From NCBI GenBank assembly GCA_036925085.1, contig JAUPFP010000213.1, forward strand, positions 1 through 64,000: a stretch of 64,000 nt of DNA, in the 5' to 3' direction. The notes below the pieces were generated by a model, which searched no databases, was not told the origin of the DNA, and was given only the letters and a program-made list of their open reading frames with translations. Below are positions 1 to 12,800 of the stretch, one piece after another. Within the stretch, counting starts at the first letter, position 1; each line of letters begins with the position of its first letter. The stretch is from Brachycybe producta. Its lineage: Eukaryota > Arthropoda > Diplopoda > Playtdesmida > Andrognathidae. The translations under genes and the position numbers were made by a program.

Positions 1-3000
1 GATTGAATTTTACGACGACGATGACCGAAACGTTTAACTGAAACAAAAATAATGTAGACACGTCGCGGCTCTGTCGGAAGTGATTTTCAAATCAAAGAAA
101 TTGAAATAAAATGACTTCTTATATAAAAACAATATATGTAGGTTGACATTATAATAGTTGACAACGCATAATACATAAAGTACTATATTACTAGACTACC
201 TGCTGCTGCTGCTGCTGCTGTCGTCCAGTAAGTGAATTTTCGTTTAAAAAAAAAGTTGTAAATATCACGTTCAACTTTGAAACAGGTCAACTTATATATA
301 TGCTAATTAATGGAGGAATGTTTGTGTGTGTCTGTCTTGTATGCATATTACATTATTTATATATATTCACATTACATTTATTACAATGGTTTCAAAACAC
401 TTTTAGAAATTTTGGTTATTTTGTATTTTAGTGTAAAAATAAAGAAAAACTTAAATACGGATGTTTTTCATGTTGATTTCTTTTAAAATAGCATTTTGTG
501 TCATTTGTAAAACTAATCAATATTTTTTTTTTTTAAATTTTAGTCTCTAAAAAGTTTATTTTGAAAGATATCATCATATCAACATGGAAATGCTATTAAG
601 AGATTCAGCTGCCATCATAGTTTCTTCTAAGAACACGCTTTCAATTTCTCCTAATATCTCGTTTTCACTACAAAAATTAACTGCAGTTAAAGAGTTAACT
701 ACGGTTGTTTTCTAGTGGAAACATGTGGTTATATTAATCATGGTTAATCATATTATTGAATTGTTAAATAAGTCACTTCCTGTGTTTTCAAATAAATTTA
801 GCCTACAAACAACATGGCGGTTATAGTTAGAAGATTCAATTTTTGACTGAATCAGGAGTGAAAATTTCACAAAATGCAGAACTTTTTTTTTTAACAGGAA
901 GTGAAACCGAACAGGAAATGACATAAAAATTATTTAACCACAGGTGAGTGTTTTCAAAATGGAAACACAAAACAGTATCATTTCTTGCTTTTCTGTTGTT
1001 AACTATAACCTTAGTAATGTAACTGCGGTTAATTTTTGTAGTGGAAACGAGGTATTAGTGTTGGTCTTCTGAATTTCTGAAACACAAAATAACCAGAATT
1101 TAAAAATCAACTTTTAATAAAACTTCTTAAAACAAAAAACAAATGGAGTTTATGAATCCTTCCCAGCATTTTTTTTTTCTCTTCTCAAACAATAATAACA
1201 GACATAAGAGGATAATTTTTTAGTTTATCATTTGTCTTTGTGTTTTTTTTTAAAGGCATTGACTTTTTTAAATTTTAACAATTATGTTTTTCATTCAGTT
1301 AAAATTGACAACTTATTTATAAGGACGAGGAAGTGACCAAAAGAAAAGAAAGATAAAGGTGTTGTTGACGCCTTTGTAGCCCTAATGACAATTAACTGAA
1401 ATGAAAATATTTTATGAGCTTGTTATGATAGTATTTTGTATTGTATAAGTTACATATTATGCATATATTTTTTAAAAAAAAAATAAGAGAGGCCTACATA
1501 AGAATGACCCGGTTAAGTAATAAAATTAATATTTAAATATACATGTATCCTTCTCTCTCTATTGTATCTCTGCACTGCAATTGTCTTTAATTTGCATATA
1601 TATATTTTTGATAATAAGGTGTGTGTGTGTGTGTGAAATATGTTTTGTCCACTACACAATTGCAAATGTACGTGGTTTTTTTCTCGAAATATAATTATAG
1701 TCTAGTGTCCATATATATAATTTTAAACACAGGTGTCCACATTTTTAGCTCGCGAGTTACTAATTTACATTTCGTTAACAGGAAATTCAAGATGGAAAAA
1801 AATGACGTTTGTTGTGAAATTGTGGCTCATAAATGCCATTTAAATTTGAAGTAAAGTTGACCACCAACCAACCAACCAACCAACGAACCAACCACCACAT
1901 CAAATGATATTTTCCAGAGTTTCTTCTGTGTTGTTATCATTTTGAAATTATTTGCGGAAGAATTTTATTTCCTTGAGATTTTTTTTTTCCTATATATTTA
2001 ATATAATATCATAAAGTATATTAAATTGTTTTTTCTGTTTAGAAATTTCGCACATATCATGACAAGAATGAAAGGTTTTTTTTTAAATATATAAAATAAA
2101 AAGTTAATTCGCCGAAAGTGTGGTTTTTTTTTCATCGAGAAAAAGAAGAAAAAAAAAGACATTATTTCCGGCAAAATTCTGAACTTGAAATTCACAAGTG
2201 TGTCATTACTTTGCTTTTTTTTAGAATTGGGAAGAAAAAAACGAGTTAAAAATGTTTTCAATGTTTTTTTGACAGAACTTCTTAATAGTCAAGCATACCA
2301 TACCACATATCTCATTGAGTATCATGTAGGTGTGTGTGTTGTTTAACCAGGCTCGAAATTTCATTGTAAGGTTACTGGGACATCATCATCATCGTAGTTA
2401 CGTCCAGCCCTCCTCCTTCTATTCCTCCTCCCCATCTCATACGATCATCATATCATTAATTCAAAACCAAATACTAGACTTTTTTTTTAAAAAAAAATAG
2501 AAGCAAATAGCAATAGACACTGATAATATGTATTAGTGTTAAATTAGTGTTAAATTACATGTTGCCAAACACACGAGGATGTTTATTTTTTATTATAAAG
2601 TATATTGAAAGAATGAAATTGAACTTTGTTTTATCAGCTTTTAAAGTAAACAAAAGTAATTTGTTGGGATTTTGTTTAAAATAACAGTAGTTATATTTAA
2701 CCTGCTTGTTATTATTATTATTCAAGAAATATTTCAAATTATAAGTGCAAAATAAAGAGAAACTAGAATTTGTTTTAGAAACTAGATGGGTAGCTCAATC
2801 ACTTACATATATTTTCATTTTGAAATCTTTCAAGTTGGATCGTTTTTAAACTGACATAAAAAGTTTATTTTCATAAGAAATCAACATGCAAATACCCTTA
2901 AATTATTGAACTACCCTTCTAGTTTCTAAAACACAATCAACCTGAAAAAATAAGAGTTTATGAGACGATTTGCACTTTAAAAAAAACTTTAAATACGAAC

Positions 3001-3820
3001 GCAACCAAGAATGATAACAGTTAATTGCTAATTAATTATAGTAATAAAAATTAAATTGATTAGCATAAAAACTAAACCAAGTTGTCTCTCGTTAATTTTT
3101 TTTTAATGTTTATAAATTGGATTACTGTTGTTGGCCAGTGGCTAATCCGTATATTGTCTAGCTGCTTGAGAGAGGCACGTACTGGGTCGCTTGTACAAAG
3201 ACCCGACTCAAACGTCCGAAATGGTTTTATACATTTATGAAAAAGAAAAAAAAAGAGACTTTACCTTTTAGTGTGCTAATTACAGGTTATAGGCATAGTG
3301 AACTATATTAGTAAAAAAAGCCCAGCCTTATTTTTATTTCATATGGAAAAAATAAATTGATTTTTATTTCTGTACGGAAATTGTCAACTGTATAAAATAT
3401 ATTCCAACACATTCATCGATTCATTCATTTTTAATAAGTAAATTTTAAACTAAAATATATTAAAATTCCACAAATGTAAACAGCACCAACAAGAAGCCAT
3501 TTTATTAAAAAAAAAAATAATAAGGATTAAAATTAAAGATGGCTGACGTTTCGAATGTAATTTACATTCACCTTCAGAGCCTAAAAATAATATAAATTAC
3601 AAAAAATTCACAAATTTTATACAACATTAAAAAACATTAAAAAAAAAGTATAAACCGACCAATTTTAAAACCAACTCCGTTTAAATAATAAAGACACCTT
3701 ATTATATAGACTGTTTCAAAAGATTTTTATGTTTTAATTTAATTTTACATTCAAAAATTTATATACAAAAAAATATTTTAAATTTAAAACGTTAGTTTAT
3801 TATTCATTTTTAATTTAGAA
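1..3820. other. Intergenic or upstream region without recognisable gene
   Basis: No open frame here looks like an exon of a known protein. The stretch is AT-rich. It holds short simple repeats: a CTG run near 199-220, a GT run near 1616-1635 and an ACCA run near 1860-1893. It also contains a degraded copy of the foldback MITE (about 541-650) and a clearer one (about 2755-2945). A sequence ending in AG lies just before the ATG at 3821, so a non-coding first exon of the downstream gene may lie somewhere in this region; I could not locate it. Confidence 0.5.
2755..2945. repeat. Foldback MITE family 1, inner palindrome
   Basis: The left arm reads AGAAACTAGATGGGTAGCTC and the right arm is its complement, ending in CTACCCTTCTAGTTTCTA. 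This is the core of a family seen many times in the window. The outer ends found in fuller copies (for example 23785-24145) are missing here. Confidence 0.7.
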
Positions 3821-6800
3821 ATGGAGTCCGAAGAAAAAGTATTTCCTCCTCCTCCTCCTCCTTGTTCTTCTTCGGACTTACAGCAACAACAGCAGCCATC
3901 CTTATTTCAAGGGTGCACTTTGTGCCCACTTCATTGTTGTTCAAAGACTGCAGCTTCTCATGGGGTATGTAATTATTAACAATTTTAATTTGTTTCTAAT
4001 CAAATCAAGATTTCTCTTTCAGATATATATTTGTTGTTTGAAATCTTAAAACTTTTTCTTCTTCTTTTGTTTCAGCCGATGAGATTGGAACTTCCTAAAC
4101 AGACCGGACTATACGGTCAAATTGGTCATCTTAAAACACAGATACATAATTTAAAACAGTTAAATATTACAGAAAGAGAAACATTAGTAAGTCCTCAGCA
4201 GCCATTTCTTCTGAAACCTATGACTTTAAAAGTGTTTATTAGTAACAAGTAAGTGGTGTTATATATTTGATAGATGAAACAGATTCAAGGATTGGAATTG
4301 AAACACTCCTTGGCTCTAGAGAAGACAGTCGAATTAACCTCTAAGAATCGATGGTTAGAAAACAGAGTGAAATTTATGTCCGATGCTCTTTCGACAAGAG
4401 CACCACAGGTAAAAAATATAATTCATTCAATTCAAATTAACTTTGTTTTGTAAAGTGAGAGAGAGAGAGAAGGAGGGAGGGGAAAAAATAAACCTCGAAG
4501 GAATGTGAAAAATACATAAATGTATATGGATGATCATTTTTCTTAAAATAAAAGGTGAATGGCATAAAAAAAATCACCTGTCAACAACGAAAGGTACAAT
4601 TGCAAATGGATTTGCAGCTGGATTTTATAATTTTATAAGCAAGGGGAGGGGGAAAATTCAAAGCAGTTTATTTAATACAAATGCAGCAAGTACATATAAA
4701 TCAGATCCTTGATATGATTTCGAGCAGCATTTACGAGCGAGCGTATATATTATGAATACAGAGATGGAAACGTATAGCCAACATATAAAGTGCTGTCAAT
4801 TATTATGCAGAATGCAAGCAGACGGTTTATGTTCCAACTTTTAACGATTCCATCTCGAACGACGACGACGATTGGAGGTGGAGGCTAGCATTGCTTCTAT
4901 GTTGGATTGTGTAAATTTAGTCTTCTTGGCACTATTCAGTTTCTAAAGCACAGTTTCTCTCACTAGTAACCATTTAGTGTAATCTAGGTTTGGAGGATGT
5001 TAATTTGGTTCTCATTTGGTAGCCTCCATCTCCAATCCTATTCGTCGTTTGAGATGGATACAGCCAAGCAGACAAAAGGTGATGGAGTCACATTGGGAGT
5101 GTAGACAGACAGACAGGTTGCTCCCTTCATGTGAACCTTTTTATATAGTTAGGGGTGTTGGCAAAACAGATGACAGATAACGATTAATCATGAAAGTGTG
5201 TATGCATACAACATGATGTGCAATGTGGTTGTCAGGTAATTTGCTTGTGAGTAAATTTACTTGCAAAAGCAATTTTAGTTGAACTATTTCATATAGATCT
5301 ACATGTATGGTAGTTGAGCAATTTTTCATGCAAGTAATTTGCTCTAGCAATTTTCAATAAACTCTTTTTTCGATGCAAAGTAAAATGCAATTTCATAATT
5401 GTTTTTTTTTTGCATTTTTTGTTGTTGTTGTGTTGACAAACTACTGCAAGAAAAAAAATAGGCTTAAATAGCTTAATGTTACAACGTGTATGTTGCTTTT
5501 CTAATGGGCCCCACCTGTTTTCATAATTGATGCTTTCGTTATTACTTAATACAATGTAATAACGTGAGTTCACATTGTATACCACACAATATTACTACCA
5601 CTTTCATAGATTATCTCTTAATATCAAAATTATCCTAATTAATGAAGTGCAATTCAAAAAAAAAAAACTTTTTTAAAAAAAATAGTTTAAGCCAAAACGA
5701 TTTAGTGGTGATCGACGACAAGGAGGAATAACGATATCACCATCTTCGTCATTATTATCATCATCGATCCCAACAGCAAAACACGCACATTCTCCTTTGC
5801 GCCGAACTAAAAGTCAAGAAACTGTTTCTTCTCGGCTGAAATGGCCAACATCGTGGACATCGAAAACCGAAAATCAGTCAGAAACAGCACAGCATTGTTT
5901 AAAACAACAGCAACAACAGGTTGAAAAGACAATTATTTTGTTCGTCTTTTTTTAATTTTACATTGTATTTATTTACTTTGAAGCAGCAACAGCAGCAGCC
6001 ATTGTGTAATAGTGGACTTTATGAAAGTATTGGAAATCTTGCAATGACTAATAGTCAGATGGCACCTATTCAAGAAGTGGACGAGGTAAATTTAAAGCTC
6101 TTTTTTCTCTTTTTTAGGAGTATGTAATGCGAAATTTAAATTAATGTTGCTTTTTTATTACAATTATATGTTGTAATTATTTGGTAGAATTAAGAAATGG
6201 TTAGATTCAGAGTTATGAAATAGGAAAATGTTTTAATGAAGAAATCTCAACTTTTTGTATAAGTTGTTACTTCATAAGTTATATTTATTTAAAATATTAA
6301 TAAATGCTTCTCTTTTTTCGGTTCTCAAACGAAGTGTCGGCGAATTCCCTCTGCTAACTGATTAATTAGTCTAAAACATTACTTAAGTCAAAGGGAAATT
6401 TAAACACAGCTAAACTTAAAAACCCGCCATAGACTTAAGACTTTAGACTTAGTAAGCTTAACTTTATTTTAAGGAGTGTTTGTTGAACACGGGGGGGGGG
6501 AGTGTAGTTTTCTTAATGACTTTTAAGTCAAAGTTGATGTTAAACTTGTCAGTGTTTACGTGAAACTTTCTATCAAAGGTTAATGAGTTTAGTACTACCT
6601 TTGACTTAGCAATCATGAAGAATACAACTATAACCCTCGTAATAAAAAACGTTGCTTAAATTAAAGTTAAGCTTAAACTATTACTAAAGACAAAAGTCTC
6701 TACTGTAAGTATATGGTGAGTTTTAACTTTTGTTTTAACTTTCACTTTGGCTGATATAACGTTTTAGAATACGGTTCATAAGTATCATATTCTTAATGAT

Positions 6801-9800
6801 TTTTTAATCAAATTAATGCTACAAAAGTTTAGCACTAACTTTGACTTTGCAAGCTTTAAGAATACAGCCCTAACTGTCGTTTTCTTAAAGATTTAACAAC
6901 TTTTACATAAAAACATCCTATCAAAAGTTGATGAATTTATCATTAGCCTTGACTTAGCAATGATTAAGAAAACGACCATAATTATTAAACTTTAATAGTT
7001 CTCTTTTTGTTGTGAAAGCTGAATCCCAAAACAACAACGAATTTTTAAGAATAAAGTTTGAGATTCTCAATTTAAAGTAGCTAATTTTCAAATGAGGCAA
7101 TGGATAATAAAAGAAATGAGTGAAAAATATGCAATTCTGTAAAAAAAAAAGGAAAAGCAAGCAAAAAAAATGAAAATTAGTTTATGAATTAGATGTGATG
7201 ATGTAGCAACTAATATTTTTTTCGGTAATTCTGTGGTTGATATGGCAACAATGTATGTCCATACCTCATGTTCATGTATGTATACACAAGTGCATGCTTT
7301 TTTTTTCTTCTTCAGTTGGGTGTGTGTTTGTGTTACTTTTTCTCTTCAAAGTATAGAGAAAAAAAATAATATTATAGCTGAAAATATATATAGACACACG
7401 AATAACAATAATTATTCTACGCCTACATGGCCTAGGTGGCCTGCCAACGAATGGCCGAGCCTAGATTTTGCTTTTACTCTATAATATAAATTCATACTTT
7501 GTATCTGTTCGTGTTGTTTGTCTGCAACGTTGAACTTTTCTCTTTTCATTTGCAACCGGATTTTGTTGGAAGTGACAGTCATATCAAGAGCCATTTATTA
7601 ATATTTTTTTATACATCAAAACGTTCCAACAGGTGTGTGAAATTAGCATATTGCATTATGTGTGTTGGGGGGGGGGAGGGGGCGGAGATTATAATGGAGT
7701 AATTGTTTTAAAATATTCAAGTTGATATTTTCCGTCTTATGATAATATTTATTATATTGTTTGTAATAGTTTCGAGAATTATGTTTTTCAGAAGTATGTA
7801 ATTTTTATGTTTTCTTATATTTACAGGATGGAGACTGGGTCAAAGAAAAGGACCACCTTTTACTTAACAACAGAAGGCTTTCATTTCAGGTAAATAAAAC
7901 AAACCAGTCAGTTTTCAAAACTTAGTATCTGAGTTCCTATTTCTATTATAAACTATGACGAAATATCCAATTGAAGTTGTCCTTCAAACTATTCTACTTG
8001 CTTTTTAACAACAGATTTTCTTTTTTTCAGTTGTGTTCATATTAAAACCTCATTTTAGTTTCTGTTTTGTTTTAGTCTTACATCATTTTTAATTAATGAA
8101 CAGAGTGAAAAAAAAAATTAATACGCTAGTTAAAAATCAATAACAATGTTTAAATTGATCTCATTGACCTTTTGAGAAAATGAAGTGTGGTTATATGAAG
8201 TTAATTAAAATAGGATAAGTCTCAAGGTAAGAGAGTCATTATGGGAAACGATCATTTGCAATAGGCCTACATTATATAGGCCTACGTGCAGGTATCTGAT
8301 GCACTTGTCGTAATTGCAAAACGACTTCATTGTGTGCATTTAAATAAAATTAATAAGGAATTTTGTAAATGGAAATTTTGTGTACATAGATATCACAATT
8401 TGCCTCTTTTGAAACAAATTGTGCATGTCACAATGTTGTTGTTATAAATTATAACAACAAGTGTTGTTGTTGTTGTTGTTGTACACCAATATTTTTCTTT
8501 TTATCTTAAGCTGGTTTTAAAGACAGTGAAAACGCCCTTCGAACTTTTGATTATTTTGCCTTTCAGGTGAATTATTAAAAAGGTGAAAGTGTTTTAGAAA
8601 CTAGAAGGGTAACTCAATTACATAATACTATTTTCCTGTTGACATCTTTCGAAATAAGCTTTTTATAAAATGCCCACAACTTTAAGCAGACGATATTTTT
8701 TTAATTTTTTGTCTATAAAAAGCTTATTTTGAAAAATACCAATGTGAAAGTACTATTAAGTGAGTCAGGTACTCGTTCTAAGGTAGTTTCTAAGGGTTCA
8801 TCTAGAATATAGAACAGAACACTGTTTGCAAACAGTGTGGACGGTTTCTCCAACATTTCTCTGTAGCAGATTTTGTTCGTGGTTCTGTTCGGCCCCGATC
8901 CACCGGTTGTCGGTTTTTGCCCGTCACAACAAAGAATGTTTGTGTTCGGGCCAGGAATACTTTTGAACGTCTCGACAAATACTTCCCCGAACATCCATTA
9001 TGAGGTTACCAACTGGGAACATGTTGCAAACATTTTCTGTTAAAGTTTGGACACTCTGGCCACAGCGAACAGAACAATGAACATGTTCTTTGGAAATGTT
9101 CGTGAACATGTTCTGAAAATCAGCTGTTCATAAAACATCATAAATGAATATAGAATTGGGTTTGGTAATCATAATTTTAGGATATTTTTTTAAGTATTAA
9201 TACATATAGGACTATATACAGTATATAGAAATAATTATGGATTTGTGATTTAAGTTGATGTGTGGGTCCTTTAAATTGCAAAAAAAACCTTCTGTTGAGA
9301 ACACGTATTTCAATAATTAAGTAAACTGAAGTTTCTTGATTAATTATGCACAATAAACATGAACGTAAGTTTTTTTAAAAGGGTTTTTTATACAGAGAAC
9401 TAGTTTTTATATTGAAAACTTCAAAAATATAAAAGCAAAAACTTTTAATATTTATTATTATTTGTTCCTTGTGTTTATTGTGTTGCACAATGACAATGTC
9501 ACCACCGAGAGAATAAGTGAAATCATTATTTTTAATCTTGAATTGTCGGTACCAGTTTGTTCTAAATTTCATATTTCTTTATATAACTTTTACATGATTC
9601 ATACTTAATTAACCTTTTCTAGATGCCAACAATTTTTTTTATTCCTTTTCATTGTTTGGCTCATTCTTTTCGTGATGCCCCGCATGTTGCTAGAAATTTG
9701 AATTGACGTTTTATAAGAAAATTTGCATTTCAAACAGGTTCGACAACTTGAAGGACTGAAAAAGAGTCTTGAAGTTGATCTCCAAGAAGCCAGAGATCAG

Positions 9801-12800
9801 TTGGAATTGCTGGAATTTCGCGTTCTGGAGCTGGAACAAGGAGTGACCACTTTCAAGGTGCAGTAGTAATTTTCGTATTTTTTTTTTTTTCACTTTTATG
9901 CAGATTAATGGGTGCAATTGGAAACTAATGATTTCTTTATGCTGGAGAGAATCTATTGAGGCGGGTACACATCTGAGTGCAAACGGGAACGAGACAAGGC
10001 GAGGACGCATGGGCATGCAACTGTGTACGTGTATCCGAGGCGGTACCGATTTGGCAGCTATCCGAAGCGTGTCGGTACATCAAAACGCATTCTGTTCTGT
10101 CGGGTGACTTTGTTCGAAACGAGGCAAGCGCCTCGCGTCGCCTCATTTGCGTTCGCGCTTAGATGTGTACCCACTTTTAAGATGATTGTTCTGCCTTCTA
10201 GATAATTTTTTAAAAGAAAAGAATTTCCTAATGTACTTCACTTTGTCATATCCTTTTCAAATATGATTCCATAGAATGCCTCATATGAGGATGGATGTCA
10301 ACGTACAAACACAGTTACATATATAACGTCGCCTTATTAAATTTAATCGTCTCGAGAAAGCAATTATGTAGACTAGATGTTTTGTTTCTGGAGAGCTAGT
10401 TGATTCCTGGACATGTTTTTTAGCACTATTTTTCTTTTTTCTTTACAGATAATAGCTTTTTCTTTAGTTTCCGATTGCGCCCTATGTTGTGAGAGACGTA
10501 TAACAAGGGTTGCCACTCAATCTGGAAAACCTGGAAATGTCAGGGAATTGGAAATTTTTTTAAAACGTCAGAGAATTTAGCCAAAAAAAATATGTAAAAC
10601 TAGGAATTCCAATCAATTTCAGTGATTCAAACAACAGCCAAAAAATCGAAAAAAGCTTTTTTAAAATTCGAAATTGTCAGGGAATTTTTTAAGAAAAGAA
10701 TTCCGCGAAAATACATATCATTGTTGTTCATTACATACGTCTTTTTTAAGCTGGAGAAGTCAGTGAATTTCTAAAATGAAAATCAGTGGCAGGTAATCCT
10801 TGTAAAATCTTGAATTAGTGTTTATGCCTCTTTTGAGATTATTATATTTCTATTTAGTATAATTTCAATGTGAAAATATTGCAATGCAATATAGGAAGAG
10901 AACATTTTTTTGAAACCAAAATCATAACGTTGATGCTTATGAACCGTAACTGTTTGTGTCTTTTGCATAATAATGACCCATGTTGAACTTTCTCCTGATG
11001 ATGAGAATAAGAGAAGTCACTACCCTTTTTTTTCTACAGTAAATATTTCTCAGTCACTTTCACTTGTTTTTCCGTCTTATAATTTAGCCCCTCAGGTATT
11101 ATATAATATTCAAGCGTGTTCATGTTTTTTTTTAAAAAACACAACAATGGCGTACACAATTGTGTTTTACTTGTGGTTTGTGCTATTACATCTTCACAAT
11201 GGCTTCATTAGAACATTTTTTTATGGTTAGTAACAATTAGTTATAATTGACCTTTATGCTTAAAGAAACATTCTTAAATAATTAAATGTTAAGATATTTT
11301 CAGATTGTACATAAAATATTTTGAAATAATTGAGAGCGGAAGTTGATTGTAAAAAAAAAACCGGTATTTGCGTTTTTATTGTAAAACGGCATAGTTGTGT
11401 GATTGTATCTGCTGTGTGAAAGTTCAAATATTTTTCAGATTTTTAAAAATTATAATTGTTAACTTGCACGTATATTTGTTGTAAGCATAAAAATGTTTGG
11501 TTTTTTTTTGTGCAATTATGAAAGTATAAATAATTTCAACTGTTTTCTACTTGGCTAAACCCAATGATTGTGATTAAATTAAGTATTTTTTTTTTCACTT
11601 TTGAAATTTATTTAGCAGTTGAAAAACCTAAAAACAAAATTTCAACTTCCACTTCTACTTCACGAATTGATAGGAATCGGCTAGAAAAACTACTTTGTGA
11701 AAATTGTAGTGTCACTTTTTGTATTTTATTTTACATCTATATAGTAAAAGAAGAAAACAGGTAGAATGTAGGCCTATAGGTAAAGTGGACTCCAACGGAA
11801 GTTATCTTCCTAAAAAAAACAACAACAACCATGAACTAACTGTTCTATCTGAGGTCACGCATTGATAAAAGGGGTCTTGCGGCGACGTGACTAGGAATTC
11901 TTTTTCCTAGTTTCACAAACATTTTTGTTTGTCTTTAAACTCGCCCCCACTTGATATATACATGTATATAAAAATACTTAGAGTTTTTTAATAGTTTAAA
12001 ATAACTAACCTCGAGACTTTTACATTTTTAATGCGTATATCTGTTTATAACTGTTTGACCTACAATTTTTTTAAAAAATGTCAAGCCTCAAAACAATTTT
12101 TGTTTTTTTTGTGAATTAATTTGAATTTGTTCATTTCTTCCAATATAAGTAATTTTAGTATCACAAACGAAATCAATTATTTGTTGAAATTCCAGAACAA
12201 ATGACCAAATTGAAATTAATTCGCACAAAAACGAAAATAGTTTAAAGGCTTCACATTTTTTAAATTGTATGTTAAACAGTTATAAACAGACGCGCATTAA
12301 AACGATGTCGTTAACCCTTTAAACTGTTTGTGTAAGTTAATTTAAATTTTGTCGTTTCTTGCAAAATTTCAACAAATGATTGTAGGCAGTATCACAAATT
12401 AAATAATTTGTTGAAATTTCGACAAAAATGAACTAATTCAAATCAGATAACATAAAAATAGTTTAAAAGGCTTGACATTTTTAAATTGTATGTCAAACAG
12501 TCATACACAGACGATAAAAATTATTAAATTCCTTAAGGTGAGTTATTTTAAACTATTAAAAAATGCACGTTTTTTATGTTATATCTATCAAGAGGGGGTG
12601 AGTTTAAAGACATTATTTTTGGTTTTCTGAATTAATCTGAATTTTGTTATTACTCACGAAATTTCAACAAATGATTGTAGCGTGTACGTAGTATCACAAA
12701 TTAAATCAATTATTTGTGGAAATTTCGTAATAAATAAACGAACAACAAAGTGAATATGAAAGTAAAGAGTTGTGATAATCATTTTATTCAAGGATAAAAA

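Noticed and set aside
1621-1854. 77-codon frame starting in a GT repeat
   Set aside because: Begins within the microsatellite at a non-ATG codon, with no recognisable similarity or splice partners.
9937-10205. Overlapping frames on both strands
   Set aside because: All fall in the CpG-rich MITE at 9959-10174, where stop codons are rare because of base composition.
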